Source: Zygnema cylindricum (taxonomy: Eukaryota > Streptophyta > Zygnematophyceae > Zygnematales > Zygnemataceae). Taken from it: a stretch of DNA of 64,000 nt. The notes beneath the pieces were generated by a model. The model did no database searches and had not been told where the DNA came from. It saw nothing but the letters and a program-made list of their open reading frames with translations. Within the stretch, counting starts at the first letter, position 1. The number at the start of each line of letters is the position of its first letter. The DNA lies in NCBI GenBank assembly GCA_037447655.1, contig JBBHKE010001552.1, positions 62,001-126,000 of the forward strand, given 5' to 3'. Made by a program: the position numbers and the translations under genes. Below, in pieces: positions 47,344 through 58,669 of the stretch.

Positions 47344-47551
47344 TTATCGAACAAAATGTGGAATCCTTACGACATTAGATGCATTACTTCCGTTGAATTC
47401 TTGATATTGGTTTGTAACCATCATTTCAATTTTCTCCTCAACACAACGTAAATCACCTACAAAAACTTGCGATAGATTTGAAGTAAGTGAGACATACAAT
47501 TGTTGTTCTACAACCACCGTTGCAGGAGGAGAACCAACATTAGTAGTGGAA
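47344..47551 (-). pseudogene. MULE transposase segment (VFVGDLR), left copy
   Basis: Minus-strand frame SNLSQVFVGDLRCVEEKIEM and MVTNQYQEFNGSNASN matches 56895-57060 on the plus strand. Upstream text (GSPPATVVVEQQLYVS) has no counterpart in the right copy. A solo LTR interrupts it at 47552. Confidence 0.75.
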
Positions 47552-48045
47552 TGTAAAAGGGACAATAATGCACTCATCACGCCACAATGCACAGCGGAAA
47601 ACACCAAGGAAGGATCTTCCCGTAGCAACAGTAGGAACACACAGCACTGACAGACAAGGTTGCGCTTTATTACTTGGAAGAGAGTACAAGGTTTGCGCTC
47701 GCTGCGAAGGTCTATTCAAAAAGAGCTTCCTATTCACTAGGCCTACTTGACTATTTAAACTAGCTAGCTGCTAGTAAACCTAGTACTGTACAACTGTACA
47801 CGTGGACCTTCACGGTCAACCGAGATCTATCTAAAACCTCCTTCTAGAACTATACCGTTCGATCTACATTCTGCGGCGTTGCTATGCTGCGCTGCTATGT
47901 TGCTGCGCTACTAAGTTGCTACGCCGCTAAGTTGCTATGCTGCTACGCTGCGCTGGTCTGGAATCGCAACTGCGCTGCTCTGGAACCGCAACTATAGCAG
48001 CCTAGCCCTAGCCACTAAGTACTCAAATTGTGTAACCCTGTTACA
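47552..48045 (-). mobile_element. Solo LTR of the older Copia family, 494 bp
   Basis: Plus-strand reading TGTAAAAGGGAC ... CCCTGTTACA, flanked by TGGAA at 47547-47551 and 48046-48050. It is close to 32629-33117. The right MULE copy lacks it. Confidence 0.93.
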
Positions 48046-49796
48046 TGGAAGTAGACATTAAAACAGCAGTAGTAGTGGAAGTAGACATTAAAACATCAGA
48101 AGCTATCAAAACACATACTCAACAACCAACTTTGATACAACACAAAATATGACTCAAAAAGCCAATATGCCTCAAATTTGTCACAATGATACACAACAAA
48201 TTAAACTAAGAATTCCCAAAATTGCAGCCCAAATGACCTAGTAAACCATAAGATATGATGTTTGGAGGTTTCCCAAAAACTGCCCTTATAAAATCATATT
48301 CCCAAAACTGGATGCTACAAAATTGGCTAAGTCCTAAACTATATACTCATAGTGAGTATCTACTGGTCACACTAATTCGGGTAGCCGTACTACAAGACTA
48401 TCTTGACTTACGACAAAGTATCCGGCCCGTACTTTACTGTACCGTCAGTACCTCCAAAACTTAATTATTATTTTTGAAATCCTAATTAATAAAACACTAA
48501 TTTTTATTACACTAAACTACAAAACAATGTTTTCCAAATATTCTCAGATAGCGAACCGTACATAAAATGTTCCAGGTGCTTAGTCAGCGATAGTCGCTAA
48601 AGTACAACCGATTGTGGTAATGTAGTACGAAGCACCTGAGTGCTTCGTCACTTGTGGTGTGGTCCCAGGTGAATCGCGTCCGTTGGCGCAAATGTAATCA
48701 ACGATCATAACGTCGAACCGTACCATATATTTCCGAAATAACCAGTTCAGATTCCGTTCATCCGATCCGGTGAATCTAATCGTTTCACGCGTGACGCGTG
48801 TAACTGAATGTCAGCGCCACTTCGTAAAAACTGCATACGTTTCTCTTGCCGGCGCGTGTCCCTGTAAATGTACAGTACACTCTATTTGTACTTTTGCTAC
48901 TGTAACACCAATTAAGGTAAGTATTGTAGCAGATAACTTAGAAAATATTATAAGTTATTTTTGTCTCCTCTCACAGCCCTATCTAAAGATTTTAAATTTT
49001 CAACAACAATTAAAAAGTAGCATTTTATCTTTGTATAAACTAATAGATCTATAGTTGGAACAACTATAAAATGTCATTTGATTAATAACTAAGGAACATG
49101 TACTAACATTTAATTAAAAACATGTAATTGTATTGTAACTAGAACAATATTACTTATTTTTTGTTTTTAAATTGAAATACACATTCATCTAAATTGTGTT
49201 TCTAATGCACATATCATAAGAGTAAACCATTACTACTATAGATAGGTTTAACTTAGTTTTTATTGGTATAGTGGATTACATTCGTTCAATCATCAATATC
49301 AACGTGAAATATATTTGTTCAGCCACCAATAACATTGTGGGTTGTACTCTCCAATGGTTTACATTTGTATCATCACCATGTTGTCTACAAATTTCATTCA
49401 TTACCAATATCAACATGGATGACATTTTCTCAAACACTAAGACTAGTGTTGATTCAATTAAATCAACAACCATGATTAATATAAAAAACATTCATTCAAC
49501 CATTGTTTTATAAAGATTCTATTCGATTGACCACCATTAGTAATGTGCGTAATATTCATTCATTTAATCATCATATAGAACAAAAATCGAATTTTAAGAC
49601 CAAATATGTCGAAATCCACTCTAATTGGTCACTTAACGATCATTTCATTGTCACATGAATAAATAACTTGTTTTAATAAAATAAAAAAATATAAAATAAA
49701 ACAATGATGACACAACCTAATCAAACATACAATGAGCATACAAAAAATAATAAAATAATAATATATCTAATCAAAAAACTCACCAGTAGATGTTTG
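48046..49796. other. Intronic or spacer part of the left MULE copy; no coding frame
   Basis: 49010-49796 matches 56140-56885 in reverse (AATATCAACGTGAAATATATTTGTTCAGCC, CATCATATAGAACAAAAATCG) and is presumably an intron of the MULE gene. 48046-49010 has no counterpart in the right copy. Confidence 0.55.
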
Positions 49797-50769
49797 TGTT
49801 GTTTTGAAAAGTCAGTTTCGTGCGTAACTGCTAATTGGATTTAATATGGAGGTTTGAATAGATTCACGGATTGGGGGAGCGAACGGATTGATAATTAAAG
49901 TTACGTAAAAGACTCATTGAGTGGTGTGAACAAGCAATGACAAATGGACGGCGGATCGCGAAGCGATCCGATGTAAAATAAACGGAATGTTGAAATAGGC
50001 GCCGTCGGTACGGAGCAGCTGCGACGTAGTTAAGTCAACGCAGTTGCGGCTATTTTTATGATCCGTACGGAAAGCGCAGCCAGCGCAGCCAGCGCAACTA
50101 CGGATAATATGAATAGGATAGATTTCAAGTAATGATGATTAAACGATAGTGGTAGCTTAGTGGTAGCTTAGTGGTTGCTTAGTGGTAGCTTAGTTTCTGA
50201 CATACGAAGAGTACGATGTAAATATTCTGTACAACAGAGGTTTGTCCTTTTGACTAGTTAGGTTATTAGAGTAGATACAGTACGGCTGGTATGCCTCCGT
50301 ACTCTGAGTATAACTTGCAAGACTTAGATTATTTTATGTATCGCAGTCAAGTTAATCAAAGTAATGGCAGACTGTTTTCTGCATCTTTGACCTGTTGGTG
50401 TGATCACTCTGATTGGTGCTTTCATGTTAAACTTTGTGGAGTTATTCTATGATATAGAATATATATGTGTGTGAAGTTTCATTTTATTCCAGTATCTCTG
50501 TAAGATTCTGTGAACAGTCTAAGTGGTTAGTTTGTGAAGCTGTCAGCTATTTTTGGGAAACTCTGGAGCTTATATCTTCTAGATGCCTTGGTGGATTTGG
50601 CTCTAACTTTGGGAGTTTACAGTGTATATTGTATAATGCATATTGGTGCAGTTTGAGATCATTTTGTTTATTTTGGAGTAATCTGTGTCATCTGAAATAC
50701 AGCTGTTTTTGAGGTAGTCTGTGGGTGTTTCCGTGAGTAATCCATGGCTGAAATAAGCTATGGACAACA
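49797..50769 (+). mobile_element. LTR-like insert (TGTTGT family), 973 bp with 5-bp duplication
   Basis: Starts TGTTGTTTTGAAAAG and ends GGACAACA, flanked by GTTTG at 49792-49796 and 50770-50774. The homologous right copy reads GCAAACATCTACTGG uninterrupted at 56109-56123, confirming insertion. TG..CA ends, a 5-bp duplication and no coding capacity suggest a solo LTR. It contains the GGATCGCGAAGCGATCC hairpin near 49962. Confidence 0.8.
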
Positions 50770-51235
50770 GTTTGCAAATAAGACTTCAACGTGGCATGAG
50801 CACCCTCCACCCAAGATGTGGATTTACTACCTAGGTGTAGACAAAGGTCCGCCCATGCGCTCACAAAACGCTCTTTCTAAGGAAACCATATATCATCCAA
50901 ATATGACAATTTTTTTTTTTTGTTATATAGTAAGTTGCTACACTTTCCCCACATGACCTCAAATTCTTCCACGGACTGTGTTTCTATCACTTCATTCCCC
51001 CATTCTTCGTATAAAATGTCCCCCATATGTTTTATAAAAGGTCCCCCATTCTTCGTAGGAACCACTAAAATCAGGTTTACATTTAGCTATGACATTTTTA
51101 TTGATGTGCCACTGACAAAGGAGTTTTTGGGCATTAGGAAATACTATTTCCAAATTATTGATTAAAGCTAGTTCATGGTTAGTTACACACAATTGTGGAA
51201 GAGATTTTTTTTGAAACAACTTAGCTAGTTGCTCC
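50770..51235 (-). pseudogene. MULE transposase catalytic segment, left copy
   Basis: On the minus strand: ALEQLAKLFQKKSLPQLCVT, NHELALINNLEIVFPNAQK, LLCQWHINKNVIAKCKPDFS, then after a frame change NEVIETQSVEEFEVMWGKC and SWVEGAHATLKS. This is the MULE/FAR1 transposase core around the second catalytic position. Most family members have C-[VI]-T-D-x-E there; here Asp is replaced by Asn, and the right copy has the same change. It is joined upstream to LTR-like sequence at 51242. Confidence 0.85.
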
Positions 51236-51241
51236 AAAGCA

Positions 51242-51425
51242 TGTTGTCCATAGCCATTTCTAGCCATGGATTCACCCTCGGAAGCACCACAGACTACCCC
51301 AAAAACAACCTACTTTGGATACACACATAATTCAACAGAATTAACAAAACAGCCTGAAACTACAATAAAAATAATAATCTAGGCTATAAAATAACCTGAC
51401 AAATTTTCAGACATTTTTTTTTAAT
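51242..51425 (-). mobile_element. Partial LTR-like sequence (TGTTGT family)
   Basis: Starts TGTTGTCCATAGCC and matches the end of the 53873-55636 copy (GATTCACCCTCGGAAGCACC, CCTACTTTGGATACACAC). It sits at the same point of the transposase as in the right arm, and its remaining part is missing. Confidence 0.7.
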
Positions 51426-51559
51426 GGAAAGAGAAATAAGAAACAATATCATGACAAAGTAAGCTCAAATATATAAATTTACAAACAAAACAAGTTATAA
51501 TAACATTTACACTCAAGCCATCTTACATAGAATTCAAAATAGATCATACCTGAACCGTC

Positions 51560-51970
51560 GACTATAAAAAATGGTTGATGGTCCTCACAACACATCATCG
51601 CCACCATTTTCGCAAATATTTTTCGGTCACTCGTTTTCGCCTCCGTTTATGAAAGAAACTTACGAAGAAGTCCTCTTGAATTATCCATGTCGGCCGAATC
51701 TAAACATGTGTGAGTATTGATTGTTGAAGTACCGTTTGCTAACTTGTATTGATAAACTATAAAACATGTATTACACGCCACAAAACCTGCCCCCTTTACC
51801 ATGTATTTGTTTGAAGTTCTAACTTCATAGACATGCTCAAAATTTTCCCAACAATTTGAAGTGGCCCTGCTTTCTTTCACTAGGTAATACTAAGCAATTT
51901 CACCATATTTTGATTTTCGAAGTTCGTTTTGGATTGTAGTTTTAAGGGAAGTAAGGATGTTTTTCTCCAT
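51560..51970 (-). pseudogene. hAT transposase N-terminal fragment with BED zinc finger
   Basis: From ATG at 51970 the minus strand reads MEKNILTSLKTTIQNELRKS, an in-frame TAG at about 51890, then a BED-type finger. That has aromatic SNCWENFEHVYEV, a C-x2-C pair in GFVACNTC, GTSTINTHTC with the closing His and Cys, and then FAKMVAMMCCEDHQPFFIVDG, which resembles the segment after the finger in hAT transposases. A GGTATG donor follows. The catalytic domain is absent. It could have supplied, or been related to, the source of the hAT-type MITEs here, but no sequence link is visible. Confidence 0.65.
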
Positions 51971-52214
51971 TTTAGTGTATGACTAAGTCTTGTTTGAATT
52001 GTGGTCGAGTTTCTCTAACTTAAATAGCAATTCAATTTATCGATTTATTATTTGAAACATGTGAGTACGCCAACAATTAAGACTAGTCATGGGAAATTGA
52101 CGTAATAGTTTGATTTTTACTGATTTATTAACCAATTATTACTACATGCCGCATGACATTGACATAATAATTTGATATATTTGTGGAAACACGGTATAAA
52201 ATGCCTAATTAGCA
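51971..52214. other. AT-rich spacer, no gene
   Basis: No feature recognised between the hAT fragment and the start of the type A inverted repeat. Confidence 0.4.
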
Positions 52215-53250
52215 CTTTGCAATAATGTACGATGTATGAATAAGCCAATAATTACGATTTGTCGCGTTGCCTAAGATATGCGAAATGAACAGTGTACTAT
52301 CGTGTCAGATTTGCGAGGCTTTGTCGCGTTCCCTAAGATTTGCGAGATGAATAGTATACTACCGTGTCAGATTTGCGACGCTTTGTCGTGTTCCCTATAA
52401 TTTGCGAAATGAATAGCGACACTACAGTTCCGTGTCAGATTTGCGACGTTAATCATGATGTCACGTACTTCCACGATACCAAAGAGTACAAAGTGCAAGA
52501 ATGTTGGATTATACGACAATACAAAATTTTCATTTTTTTTTGTTCTTTGGTTGACCAACCGTAACCAACCGTTTTATTTTTCCTGGAAAATCAACCGACT
52601 GTAAACGCCCGACCCCCAAAATTTGGCAACTGAATCTGTTTCGGATCCGGCGCGGGCGGTCGGTTAACGGCCGATCACCGTTTCGGTTGACCGTTTGCGA
52701 CCTTTGATTGACAGCCAAATGTTATAATATTGGGCGAATCGGCGTCGGCCGAAATCGCGCTGTTAAATGTTTTATTCGGTTCGCGTCAGTTATCTTTTGT
52801 TTTGTTTGGTATTGTACTTTTGTGTCGTTCAGTTTGGTGCGAGCGCTGAGCAGTATTCATTTGTACCAATCGCAAGCTGGTCGATTTCGATGAAATGTTG
52901 GTTCACAAAGCGTGACGCGATTTTTTCGTCCGCGGAAATATTTTATGTGTACAACGAAGCGGCTTTACCTTTGTACGGCCGATCCTGCTACGATCGTGCA
53001 ACGATCATACCACATATTGTTTTAGTTTACAGAGAGAGGTTTATGAGAGTAGAGGTAGCTTGATGTTGCAGGCTATGGCAGGCGCACTCAACGTGCATCT
53101 GGTCGCTATATTTAGGGACTTTTTACTACTTATTGATTCCAGGTGTACTTGTTATTTTTCATTGTAGTGAGTAGTGAGTGAGTGAGTAGAGTTAGGAAAT
53201 ACATAAAAAAAATATGTTTAGTGTGAGTGTGAGTGAGAATAAGTGATTAT
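52215..53250 (+). repeat. Inner terminal inverted repeat (type A), left, with ~62-bp tandem units
   Basis: Matched in reverse by 60705-59840. It opens AATGTACGATGTATGAATAAGCC, then has three ~62-bp tandem units starting GTCGCGTTnCCTAAGATTTGCG at 52261, 52323 and 52385. A region of GGTTGACCG/CGGTCGGTTAACGG words (52550-52700) and the GCGTGACGCGATTTTTTCGTCCGC block shared with type B follow. Long TIRs with subterminal repeats suit a MULE. Confidence 0.75.
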
Positions 53251-53279
53251 TTTGTTTTTTTTTTCTCTTTCTTCAGAGA

Positions 53280-53872
53280 ATGTTGCCTATACCGGATGGG
53301 ATAGTTGATTCAAGGGATGAGCTTCTTCGAACGACACAAAGATTTGCAATGGGACAAGGATATGCTATGTAAATATCTTCTTGAAGAAAAAAACTGGTTG
53401 TTCTGCAATGTGATAGAAGGGGTACTTATAGAGATATTAAAGAGAAACAAATAATACAAGGGTCAAACCCTTACTTTCTTCAACAAATTTTAACAAGTAG
53501 TAGTCGACGAATAGAATGTCCATTTCATGTTTGTGGGTACGAAAGGAATGACAAATGGGAATTATCCACCAAAATATAACAACACAATCACAAAAAATCC
53601 CCACACATCATGGCACACCCGACGTGTCGACGGATGGATAACAGTGATATTGAAATGATACACATTTCTTTAAGTCTAGCGCAAAACCGAGGCATGTTGT
53701 GAGCTCTTTAAGATTAGGGGATAAACCACGTTACGCCAAGATTGTACATACAAAACAATTCGTTTTAAAATGCCATTATTACACATAGTAGGGTTGTCTC
53801 CGAATAATAAAACTTTTATCATATGTTTTGTCTTTTTGAGTTCAGAAAAGCTAGAGGATTATAAGTGGGCTT
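53280..53872 (+). pseudogene. FAR1-like DNA-binding and first catalytic region of the right MULE copy
   Basis: Plus-strand frames give DSRDELLRTTQRFAMGQGYA, VVLQCDRRGTYRDIKEK, RRIECPFHVCGYERNDKWEL, HIMAHPTCRRMD and, after decay, HIVGLSPNNKTFIICFVFLS followed by KLEDYKW. The first part is the FAR1-type zinc-binding domain (C..C..H-N-H) that binds terminal repeats. HIVGLSPNNK corresponds to the strand of the catalytic core that follows the first Asp. There are stops at about 53368 and several frame changes. It is interrupted at 53873 by an LTR. Confidence 0.85.
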
Positions 53873-55636
53873 AGTTGTTTTGAAATGTTAGTTTCGTGCA
53901 TAGTTGTTCACGGCGTTTCGTGCGAACGATTTAATCGCGACGAATTATACGTAACAAACGCATTGAACCTTTTGAAAAAATCGTTAAAATCGCTAATGAA
54001 TTTTATTCCATACAATTCCGTACATGTAAAAGAAATTGTGTTTTACATATAACGCAGTTTGTACATTGTCCGTACAGTTCCCCTCTCTTTTCGTCATAGT
54101 CCGTACAATTTTGTTACAATTCCGTACGTTTCCGTTAAATTTATGTTCAGTTTACCGGACAGAAAGTACTACGAAGTGCAACGTATCTTTTAGTCAAATT
54201 CCGTACTTTTTTGGTACAAAACCGTACAGTTACTGTACATACTGTACAGTTCGTGTAAATTATCCGTTCAGTTTACCGGACAGAAAGTACATCGCGTTTT
54301 TTTCCGATTTATTCAAAAGTCACGAATTATACGTTTCAATCGGAAAAAATGAAAAAATCGCGCGATTTGAACAACTATGGTTTCGTGCATACATAACACT
54401 TTATTTGTACGTAAGGTTGTGTGCGTACTCAATGTGATTTGTAATGCGTGAGTACCGACTAAGTTTAATGTGGAGGTTCGAATGTATTTGCGGATTGGGG
54501 GAGAAAATGTATGAATTATATTGGAACGTATGGTTTGCGTAAAGAGGAAATGGACGGTGGATCGCGAAGCGATCCGACGTAAAATAATCGACGAGGTTGA
54601 AATGGTACGTCGCACGTACCGAACATAATGGGACAAGTGGCATGTATGGAAAAAGGACGCCGCCGGTACATAAACTCTTTTTGGGACAGGTGTACCTTAT
54701 TTTTGACAGGCGCATTTATGGTGAAGGACAATGTCGCGGTACGAAGAAGATTTGGTCATTTGACTTCGTTTCGTCAAAGTGGACTTTGGGACAACGTGGC
54801 GCGACATCGAGGGTGCCGAATAAGTGCTACGGACGGCGGACAAAAGCCGCCGTTTTTTTCAAACTGGTGGAGACGCGAAATCGCGTCAATCACGAATTAT
54901 ATATTTTTGGACGTTCCGGATTGTTTGACAAAATTTGAGGAGTTTCGTTGAGTGACTCAGCATGAGTCAGCATACAATTTTGTGAGATTGCGTGTACTTT
55001 AAATATATAAAGCAACAATGTTTTGTCTTTATGTGTTTTAGTTATTACTGTAGATTTACTCACTCTTACATATCCCGAATTATTCGGGTATACTAACACT
55101 AATAGAGGAAGATGTTAAATTACGTACGGCAGGTATGCCTCCGTACATTTAGTAGTGAGCCTGAGTGTATATATTGTAGGACTTAGTCAATTCAGGACAT
55201 AGGAACCTTTTGGACCAAAACTGTTTATGGCTGTTTTTGATAATTTAATCTGAGGATTACTCTCAGATCTGTTGGCAGAATTGTCTGAAATTCTGCATGT
55301 GTGTTCCTCTCTATACTCGTAACATTGCAATATATTTGCAGGCCTATTGTGTGCCTGGTCTGTGTTTTACTTCATTGTGAAGTTAGTCTATTTTATCAAA
55401 TTTCTGGCAAACCGTTTTTCTGCAACTTTGAATAGATGATGTGATCTCTATGTTTATTATTTTTGTCTGAATATTTGTGAGGTTATTCTATAGCCTAGAT
55501 GATAACTTTTAATGTAGTTTCAGCCAATTTTGTTAATTCTGTTGAATTATGTGTGTATCCAAAGTAGGCTGTTTTTGGGGTAGTCTGTGGTGCTTCCGAG
55601 GGTGAATCCATGGCTAGAAATGGCTATGGACAACAT
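53873..55636 (+). mobile_element. LTR-like insert (TGTTGT family) inside the transposase
   Basis: Runs from AGTTGTTTTGAAA to GGACAACA. Joining the flanks restores KWA-LEQLAK of the transposase, with GGCTT at the left and TGCTT kept at the right edge in the left copy. It is homologous to 49797-50769 and carries GGATCGCGAAGCGATCC at about 54558. It is longer partly because of the nested MITE. Open frames within (54036, 54597, 54628) are not conserved. Confidence 0.75.
53899..54379. mobile_element. hAT-type MITE, 481 bp, nested in the LTR-like insert
   Basis: Perfect ends CATAGTTGTTC and GAACAACTATG, with perfect 8-bp duplications GTTTCGTG at 53891-53898 and 54380-54387. Co-linear with 2396-2852. 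Confidence 0.95.
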
Positions 55637-56125
55637 TTTTTGGAGCAACTAGCTAAGTTGTTTCAAAAATAATCTCTTCCAAAATTTTGTGTAACAAACC
55701 GTGAACTAGCTTTAATCAATACTTTGGAAATAGTATTTCCTAATGCCCAAAAACTCCTTTGTTAGTGGCACATCAATAAAAATGTCATAGCTAAATGAAA
55801 ACCTGATTTTAGTGGTTCCTACGAAGAATGGGGGACCTTTTATAAAACATATGGGGGACATTTTATACGAAGAATGGGGGAAAGGGAATGAAGTGATAGA
55901 AGCACAGTCCGTGGAAGAATTTGAGGTCATGTGGGGAAAGTGTAGCAACTTACTATATAACAATCAAAAAATATTGTCATATTTGGAGGATATATGGTTT
56001 CCTTAGAAAGAGCGTTTTGTGAGCGCATGGGCGGACCTTTGTCTACACCTAGGTAGTAAATCCACATCTTGGGTGGAGGGTGCTCATGCCACGTTGAAGT
56101 CTAATTTGCAAACATCTACTGGTGA
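55637..56125 (+). pseudogene. MULE transposase catalytic segment, right copy
   Basis: Matches 50770-51235 in reverse: LEQLAKLFQK, stop, SLPKFCVTNRELALINTLEI, KLLC, stop, WHINKNVIAK, stop, KPDFSG, then GNEVIEAQSVEEFEVMWGKC, SYLEDIWFP, SAWADLCLHLGSKSTSWVEG and AHATLKSNLQTSTG before a GTGAG donor. Several premature stops (including at 55671, 55762 and 55796) and the Asp-to-Asn change at VTNRE make it non-functional. Confidence 0.87.
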
Positions 56126-56894
56126 GTTTTTTGATTAGATATATTATTATTTTATTATTTTTTGTATGCTCATTGTATGTTTGATTAGGTTGTGTCATCA
56201 TTGTTTTTTTTATATTTTTTTATCTTATTAAAACAAGTTATTTATTCATGTGAAAATGACATGATCGTCAAGTGACCAATTAGTGTGGATTTATACATAT
56301 TTGGTCTTAAAATTCGATTTTTGTTCTATATGATGATTAAATGAATAAATATTACGCACATTACTAATGGTGGTCAATTAAATGGAATTTTTATAAAACA
56401 ATGGTTGAATGAATATTCTTTATGTTAATCATGGTTTTTGATTTAATTAAATCCACGTTAGTGTTAGTGTTTGAAAAAATGTCATCCACGTTGATAGTGG
56501 TAATTTAATGAATGAAATTTGTAGACAACATAGTGATGAAACAAATGTAAACCATTGGATAGTACAACCCACACTATTATTGGTGGCTGAACAAATATAT
56601 TTCACGTTGATATTGATGATTGAACGAATGTAATCCACTATACTAATAAAAACTAAATTAAACCTATCTATAGTAATAATGGTTTACTCTTATGATATGT
56701 GCATTACAAGCACAATTAAGGTGTGTATGTATTTCAATTTAAAAACAATAAATATGTAATATTGTTCTAGTTATAATACAATTACATGTTATTAAATAAA
56801 TGTTTGTAGATGTTCCTTAGATATTAATCAAATGACATTTTAATTTTGTTCCAACTATATATCTATTAGTTTATACAAAGATAAAGTGCTACTT
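56126..56894 (+). other. Probable intron of the right MULE copy
   Basis: Begins at the GTGAGTTTTTTGATTAG donor after STG. It is matched in reverse by 49010-49796. AT-rich, with no coding frame kept in both copies. Confidence 0.6.
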
Positions 56895-57240
56895 TTTTAT
56901 TGTATGTCTCACTTGACTTCAAATATATCGCAAGTTTTTGTAGGTGATTTACGAAGTGTTGTGGAGAAAATTGAAATGATGGTTACAAACCAATATCAAG
57001 AATTCAAAGGAAGTAATGCATCTGATGCCGTGAGGATTTCACATGTTGTTCGAGAAACATTATTTTCCAGTTTGACAGGTCATGTGTCAAATTTCGCGTT
57101 ACAAATAGTACGTAAATCATTTACAAGGTTTTTGGGAAAATCATTAAGATTCGTTCAATTTCTAATAAAATTCTCTCTAAGTGAAAAACATTTTGAACTT
57201 GATTTTTGTTGTAATATCTATAATTAAAGAAGTGTTACGA
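56895..57240 (+). pseudogene. MULE transposase segment (VFVGDLR), right copy
   Basis: Frame HLTSNISQVFVGDLRSVVEK, IEMMVTNQYQEFKGSNASD and LFSSLTGHVSNFALQIVRKS. It corresponds to the helical part between the catalytic core and the SWIM region of FAR1-type transposases. Homologous to 47344-47551 in reverse. Confidence 0.75.
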
Positions 57241-57379
57241 TTCGTTAAATCTTGTCTTAAACTTGAGTGTCACTAAAAAAACTTTTTTTTTTATTAACAT
57301 TTGAATATACTTTGAAGATTTTAATGGAACCTTTTTATTTTTCACGTTTTATTGTTTTTGGGTTATTTTTCTCTTTCCA

Positions 57380-58669
57380 GGTTAATAGAGAATATGAACT
57401 TGCCAAGAAGAGTTTGCACAGTGGTTGTGATTTGGCTCCTTGTACACATACTTTGAAGAGTACTATAGGGCTCCCATGCAGTGACTTCCTTCTCAATTTA
57501 CTAAAAAAAAAAAAAAGCATTTTTCTACATCACATTGACAAACATTGGTATCTTCATCTACTTGAAAAATTAAAAGATATTGAAAAAGATAAAAACTTCG
57601 AAATGCATGAAAATGGGAATTTTTCCAAACTTCTACAAGCTTGGGAAAAGTTGAAAAAAAACTTTAATTCTTGGAACTTACATCATCAAAAGTATGCAAC
57701 AACTCAATTAGATAAAATTGCGGAGACAAAAATGCACCCGGTTTTTGATCCAAAGAAACCAAACGTTCGCGGTCGTCCCATAGGCGCAAAAAAAAAAATT
57801 CCTCAACCAAACGGGAACCGTCATGTTTTGAATACGTGGAAGAAAAGTCATTTATTAGAAAATGTTCTTTTTGTAAAAAAACAAGGCATAATCTAAGAAA
57901 ATGTCCAATTATGTCAAACCAAGGTTCTCAATCCAACGAATGGAATGGCAATGATGTTCCTCAATCAAACGAAGGGGTCAACATACACAACTCTAATTTA
58001 CAAGAAAACATGGCCAAACAAGGCTTCGATTCAAATGAATTGGCGGGGAAGAAGGGTTCACAATCAAACGAAGAAGCGAGTAATAAAAGCTCTCAAATGA
58101 ATGATGGCGTTGCCAAACAAAGTTCTCAATTGGAAAAAAAGGTAAACAAGGGATTTTTTAATTCTTTGACCGTGCCTTTACATTTAGCATTTTGTTTGGC
58201 AAATTTACGCGATGTTATGGCTGACGGGAATTGTGGTTTTAGAGTTGTTCCATCCCAATTGTATGGTAGTGAACAGAATTGGGTTCGAGTACGAATTTCG
58301 ATGATCAAACATCTACTTGCGAATCGTGAGCATTATGAGGATTTGTTTGGAAAAAATATTTACAAAAAATTGCACTCAAGATTGGACCATCACATCGGAG
58401 TTGCAAAAAAATGTAAATGGTTCTCAACCCCAGGAATGCCAATACTACTCGCTACTCAATTGGAGAGGCTTGTTGTGATTATCTCACAAAGCATCGTGGG
58501 TAGTAATACGTATATTCCATACGCAAAATTCAGTGATCAACCTCCAATTTGTTTGGTGTATGTTAACAATAATCACTTCCAAGTGGGTGTCTTGGGAGGT
58601 GGAGTTTTACCTCCAGCAGAGCCACAGTGGCTTGGAAGGAATCGTGATTCTGTGTATGGTGCGAGATGA
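57380..58669 (+). pseudogene. SWIM-like, zinc-knuckle and OTU peptidase C-terminal part, right MULE copy
   Basis: A branch-pyrimidine run and CAG at about 57380 precede VNREYELAKKSLHSGCDLAP. Then comes CTHTLKSTIGLPCSDF, a SWIM-like finger with its last His lost, then HHIDKHWYLHLLEKLKDIEK and a basic NVRGRPIGAKKK hook. A frame change near 57836 leads into CSFCKKTRHNLRKCP, a C-x2-C-x4-H-x4-C knuckle, and a Ser/Asn-rich linker. The OTU domain follows: VMADGNCGFRVV (Asp and catalytic Cys), QNWVRVRISMIKHLLANREH, TQLERLVVIISQSIVGSNTY and NNNHFQVGVLGGG (catalytic His). A TGA at 58667-58669 replaces the Trp codon kept in the left copy and removes the last ~25 residues. The OTU triad itself is intact. 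Confidence 0.87.

Noticed and set aside
52261-52455. CRISPR-like array
   Set aside because: The units are contiguous imperfect tandem repeats without unique spacers, inside a eukaryotic transposon end.
54036-54951. 107-133 residue frames near 54 kb
   Set aside because: They lie in the hAT-type MITE and LTR-like repeat. The matching copies at 2396 and 49797 do not keep them.
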